A DNA stretch of 9,917 nt, from positions 1-9,917 of the forward strand of contig DXXM01000055.1 of NCBI GenBank assembly GCA_019416285.1, in the 5' to 3' direction. Every line of letters starts with the position of its first letter. Positions within the stretch are counted from its first letter, which is position 1. The notes beneath the pieces are model-generated. The model was not told where the DNA came from. It made no database searches and saw nothing but the letters and a program-made list of their open reading frames with translations. Below, one piece after another: positions 7,580 to 9,917 of the stretch. The translations under genes were made by a program, and so were the position numbers. Origin of the DNA: Bacteroidales bacterium. Lineage in GTDB: Bacteria > Bacteroidota > Bacteroidia > Bacteroidales > Muribaculaceae.

Positions 7580-7602
7580 TTCAATCATGAGCGGGATTTT
7601 TT
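7573..7602 (+). terminator. Attenuator terminator upstream of pheA
   Basis: AATCCCGTTCA (7573-7583) pairs with TGAGCGGGATT (7588-7598) over 11 positions (one G-T wobble) around the loop ATCA, followed by a run of six T residues (7597-7602). It is a textbook intrinsic terminator placed 21 bases before the pheA start codon and after the promoter. It must therefore act as a conditional stop for pheA rather than as the end of the upstream gene. Confidence 0.9.
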
Positions 7603-7623
7603 AATTTAACAACGACCGATACG

Positions 7624-8472
7624 ATGAAGAAAGTCACCATACAAGGCGTAGCCGGATGCTACCACGACGCAGCCGCTCATCTTTACTTCGACGGCGAAGA
7701 AATACAGACTATCGAGTGCGAGACCTTTCCGGTCATGTTCGACACCCTCTCGACCGATGCCTCCCTCCTCGGAATCGTAGCGATAGAAAACACCATAGCC
7801 GGAAGTCTCCTTCAAAACCACGAACTCCTCCGCCAAAGCAATCTGAGGATTATCGGCGAACTGAAACTGAGAATATCGCATGTGCTCTGTTCGCTTCCGG
7901 GACAGTCGATTGACGCTCTGACTGAAGTAAACTCCCACCCGATGGCCCTGATGCAGTGTGAGCAGTTTCTCCGCCGCCATCCCAACCTCAAGATTGTGGA
8001 GCGCCTCGACACCGCCGGCAGCGCGAAAGAGATTTCCGAAGGGAAACTCACAGGCCACGCAGCAGTGTGCGGCGAATACGCGGCCAATCTCTACGGCCTT
8101 GAGATTCTCGAGAAGAGCATCGAAACCAACAAACGCAACTTCACACGTTTCCTTATTGTGGCCGACCCTCTCCTCGCATCCGAAATCGGTCCGGCTGAAC
8201 GCGAGATAAACAAGGCTTCAATAGTTTTCACGCTCCCCCACACCCATGGCGCGCTTTCAAAAGTCCTGACCATCCTATCGTTCTACGACATAAACCTCTC
8301 AAAAATCCAGTCCACCCCCATTGTGGGACGCGAATGGGAATACAGATTCTATGTCGACGTGACTTTCGACAGTCTCATCCGTTATCATCAGGCCATCGAA
8401 GCCGTGCGCCCGCTCATCAAGGACCTCCGGATTCTGGGCGAATACGCCGAAGCCACCATTACCCACGCATAA
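7624..8472 (+). CDS. pheA: Prephenate dehydratase (monofunctional, with ACT domain)
   Basis: Converts prephenate to phenylpyruvate, water and CO2, the committed step of phenylalanine synthesis, in the cytoplasm. It has 282 residues, the usual size for a stand-alone enzyme, with no chorismate mutase domain. The dehydratase domain shows GVAGCYHDAAA (8-18), AIENTIAGSL (53-62), NSHPMALMQCEQFL (103-116), DTAGSA (129-134) and the catalytic TRF motif in NFTRF (172-176, Thr174). The C-terminal ACT domain (about 198-280) has GALSKVL (209-215) and DINLSKIQSTP (222-232). In many relatives the last motif reads ESRP and helps bind feedback Phe. Here it is QSTP, so allosteric sensitivity may differ. Transcription is controlled by the leader-peptide attenuator just upstream. 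The stop is 11 bases before the aminotransferase start, which points to one operon. The start ATG 7624 agrees with the family N-terminus. Confidence 0.95.
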   Translation: MKKVTIQGVAGCYHDAAAHLYFDGEEIQTIECETFPVMFDTLSTDASLLGIVAIENTIAGSLLQNHELLRQSNLRIIGELKLRISHVLCSLPGQSIDALTEVNSHPMALMQCEQFLRRHPNLKIVERLDTAGSAKEISEGKLTGHAAVCGEYAANLYGLEILEKSIETNKRNFTRFLIVADPLLASEIGPAEREINKASIVFTLPHTHGALSKVLTILSFYDINLSKIQSTPIVGREWEYRFYVDVTFDSLIRYHQAIEAVRPLIKDLRILGEYAEATITHA

Positions 8473-8483
8473 ATTATATACTC

Positions 8484-9653
8484 ATGGAAATCAAACCGTC
8501 AAAAAGAGTAGAAAATATAAAGGAGTATTATTTCTCCACAAAGCTCAAGGAAGTAGCCGCGATGAAAGCCGCAGGCGAAGATGTGGTCTCGCTCGGCATC
8601 GGCGGCCCGGACCGTCCGCCGCATCAGGACGTAATCGACACCATGACCGCAGCTCTCAACTGTCCGTCAAACCACGGCTATCAGCCCCATGTCGGATTGC
8701 CCGAACTGCGCGAGGGATTCGCCAAATGGTATAAGAAGTGGTATGGCGTAGACCTCGACCCGAAATCGGAAATCCAGCCTCTCATCGGCTCCAAAGAGGG
8801 TGTGACACACATCTCGCTCGCCTTCTTAAATCCCGGCGACGGAGTGCTTGTCCCCAATCCCGGCTACCCGACCTATTCATCCATCAGCAAACTTGTAGGA
8901 GCTGAGATTTTCAACTATGATCTCGTCGAGGACAACGGATGGCAGCCTGATTTCGAAGCCCTTGAAAAACTTCCTCTCGACCGCATAAAACTCATGTGGC
9001 TCAACTATCCCCACATGCCCACCGGAGCCCGGGCCCGCATGGAGACATTCGAGAAAGCAATCGAATTCGGAAAGAAACACGGCATAGTGATTGTCAACGA
9101 CAACCCCTACTCCTTCATCCTCAACGACAATCCAATGAGCATCCTCCAGGTCCCCGGGGCCAAGGATATAGCCATCGAAATGAACTCGCTCAGCAAGAGC
9201 CACAACATGCCCGGCTGGAGAGTCGGGATGGCGGCCTCGAACCCCACATTCATCTCCTGGATTCTCAAAGTCAAGAGCAATATCGACTCCGGCCAGTTCA
9301 AACCGCTCATGCTCGCGGCAGCCAAGGCTCTCGAGGCCGACAAGAGCTGGCACAACGAGGTCAACGCCGTCTATGCCTCACGCCGCAAGGTGGCCGAGCA
9401 GATTATGGATGAACTGGGCTGTCGCTTCGACCTTTCGCAGAGCGGACTCTTCCTATGGGGCAAAATCATGGACCCGGACCTCTCGTCGGAAGCGCTGGCC
9501 GACCGTCTGCTCCATGAAGCGAAAGTGTTTCTCACTCCGGGCTTCATCTTCGGTTCAAACGGCGAAAGATATATCCGCATCTCCCTCTGCGCGACCGAAG
9601 AGCGCATGACCGAGGCTCTTGACCGCATCAAAAAACTCAACATCCGCAAATAA
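8484..9653 (+). CDS. PLP-dependent class I/II aminotransferase, probably aromatic or aspartate type
   Basis: A fold-type I aminotransferase of 389 residues. Lys238 in NSLSKSHNMPGWRVG is the expected Schiff-base lysine. Asp206 and Tyr209 (NDNPYS) should contact the cofactor, and Arg365 (RYIRIS) should bind the substrate carboxylate. The usual NPNNPTG loop reads NYPHMPTG (174-181). The N-terminal LGIGGPDRPP is like the class I beta / DapL-like branch. Placed 11 bases after pheA, it most likely transaminates phenylpyruvate to Phe (or prephenate to arogenate), and possibly hydroxyphenylpyruvate to Tyr. That is context inference, because substrate specificity cannot be read from these motifs and an aspartate or LL-diaminopimelate role remains possible. 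ATG 8484 (MEIKPSKRVENIKEYYF) is preferred over an in-frame ATG at 8334, which would overlap pheA by 139 bases and encode a sequence unlike the family. Under the same attenuator as pheA. Confidence 0.92.
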   Translation: MEIKPSKRVENIKEYYFSTKLKEVAAMKAAGEDVVSLGIGGPDRPPHQDVIDTMTAALNCPSNHGYQPHVGLPELREGFAKWYKKWYGVDLDPKSEIQPLIGSKEGVTHISLAFLNPGDGVLVPNPGYPTYSSISKLVGAEIFNYDLVEDNGWQPDFEALEKLPLDRIKLMWLNYPHMPTGARARMETFEKAIEFGKKHGIVIVNDNPYSFILNDNPMSILQVPGAKDIAIEMNSLSKSHNMPGWRVGMAASNPTFISWILKVKSNIDSGQFKPLMLAAAKALEADKSWHNEVNAVYASRRKVAEQIMDELGCRFDLSQSGLFLWGKIMDPDLSSEALADRLLHEAKVFLTPGFIFGSNGERYIRISLCATEERMTEALDRIKKLNIRK

Positions 9654-9655
9654 CC

Positions 9656-9784
9656 TTAGAGGCTGTTTAAAAACAAAAGTGAAATGAGGGGCAGCGAATT
9701 TTTTAGATAAAATGCTTTTAAGTCGAAGGAGCTTACGTCAGTAAGTGACTGAGACGCGAAAGTATTTTAGCAAAAAAGTCGCTG
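9656..9784 (+). repeat. Right copy of the structured repeat element, long branched hairpin
   Basis: Starts two bases after the aminotransferase stop. Its first 29 bases match the inverted copy at 89-61 (28 of 29). The rest folds: CAGCGA (9692-9697) with TCGCTG (9779-9784); TTTTTT (9699-9704) with AAAAAA (9772-9777); TAAAATGCTTTT (9708-9719) with GAAAGTATTTTA (9758-9769), using two G-T wobbles. The apex holds a small CTTAC-GTCA-GTAAG hairpin (9732-9745) and AGTC/GACT (9721-9724, 9747-9750). The second shared block AGTCGAAGGA (9721-9730) lies at the apex. No terminal inverted repeat or transposase is visible. It could be a non-autonomous mobile repeat, a REP-like 3'-end element or an RNA structure ending the operon transcript. 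There is no clean terminator T-run after it. Confidence 0.7.
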
Positions 9785-9851
9785 AGCCGATGGTAATATC
9801 CCCTTCAGAATATAACAGAATGTTAAATTAAAGAATCAATCAATATGGCTG

Positions 9852-9917
9852 ATGAAAACAGTAGTTACCGACGGCTTCACAATGTTGAGCGTCTATGTCC
9901 TTTTGCCTCAGGATGTA
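9852..9917 (+). CDS. Possible start of an unidentified gene, cut by the window edge
   Basis: From ATG 9852 an open frame (MKTVVTDGFT...) runs 22 codons to the edge with codon use like that of pheA. Another ATG at 9845 opens a different frame (MADENSSYRR...) with less typical codons, so the frame itself is uncertain. The lead-in is AT-rich (TTAAAGAATCAATCAAT), like other starts here. I do not recognise the product. It does not resemble the start of DAHP synthase or prephenate dehydrogenase, which might have been expected in a Phe/Tyr operon. Confidence 0.3.
   Translation, partial: MKTVVTDGFTMLSVYVLLPQDV

Noticed and set aside
8334..8483. N-terminal extension of the aminotransferase from ATG 8334
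   Set aside because: It overlaps pheA in another frame and its 50 residues are low-quality shadow sequence. ATG 8484 gives the family-type N-terminus.

Overview
The window looks like a chromosomal stretch of a Bacteroidales bacterium, and I would guess the Muribaculaceae. The evidence is Bacteroidetes-type promoter boxes (TTTG, about 19-21 bases, then TAnnTTTG), AT-rich leaders without strong Shine-Dalgarno sequences, a BspA-type leucine-rich-repeat protein with a secretion-type C-terminus, and a Bacteroidetes-style prephenate dehydratase followed by an aminotransferase. The family-level placement is inference. Coding DNA is visibly GC-richer at both ends (110-3481 and 7624-9653) and AT-rich in the middle (about 3590-7600).

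Layout. Bases 1-89 hold the minus-strand copy of a dispersed-looking repeat, cut by the window edge. A large plus-strand gene (110-3481) encodes a UvrD/RecB-class helicase with a C-terminal nuclease, AddA-like, for double-strand-break end processing. It converges on a small minus-strand gene (4002-3595) for a HicB-like protein with a C-terminal helix-turn-helix. That gene has its own intrinsic terminator at 3573-3535 and no visible HicA toxin next to it. A gene-poor 630-base stretch (4003-4633) follows, with a candidate promoter and a long leader. Next is a secreted leucine-rich-repeat protein (4634-7321).

The most interesting part is 7390-7623. A good Bacteroidetes promoter is followed by an 18-residue open reading frame in which 10 residues are Phe or Tyr, seven of them consecutive. 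A 7-base segment just after its stop codon is repeated in the 3' arm of an intrinsic terminator directly upstream of pheA. Together these make a complete leader-peptide attenuator for the phenylalanine/tyrosine operon. pheA (7624-8472) makes phenylpyruvate from prephenate. The aminotransferase (8484-9653), 11 bases downstream, plausibly aminates phenylpyruvate and perhaps hydroxyphenylpyruvate. This would explain why the leader senses both amino acids.

Two bases after the aminotransferase stop lies a second, inverted copy of the edge repeat (9656-9784), which can fold into a long branched hairpin. A possible gene start (about 9852) runs off the right edge and was not identified.
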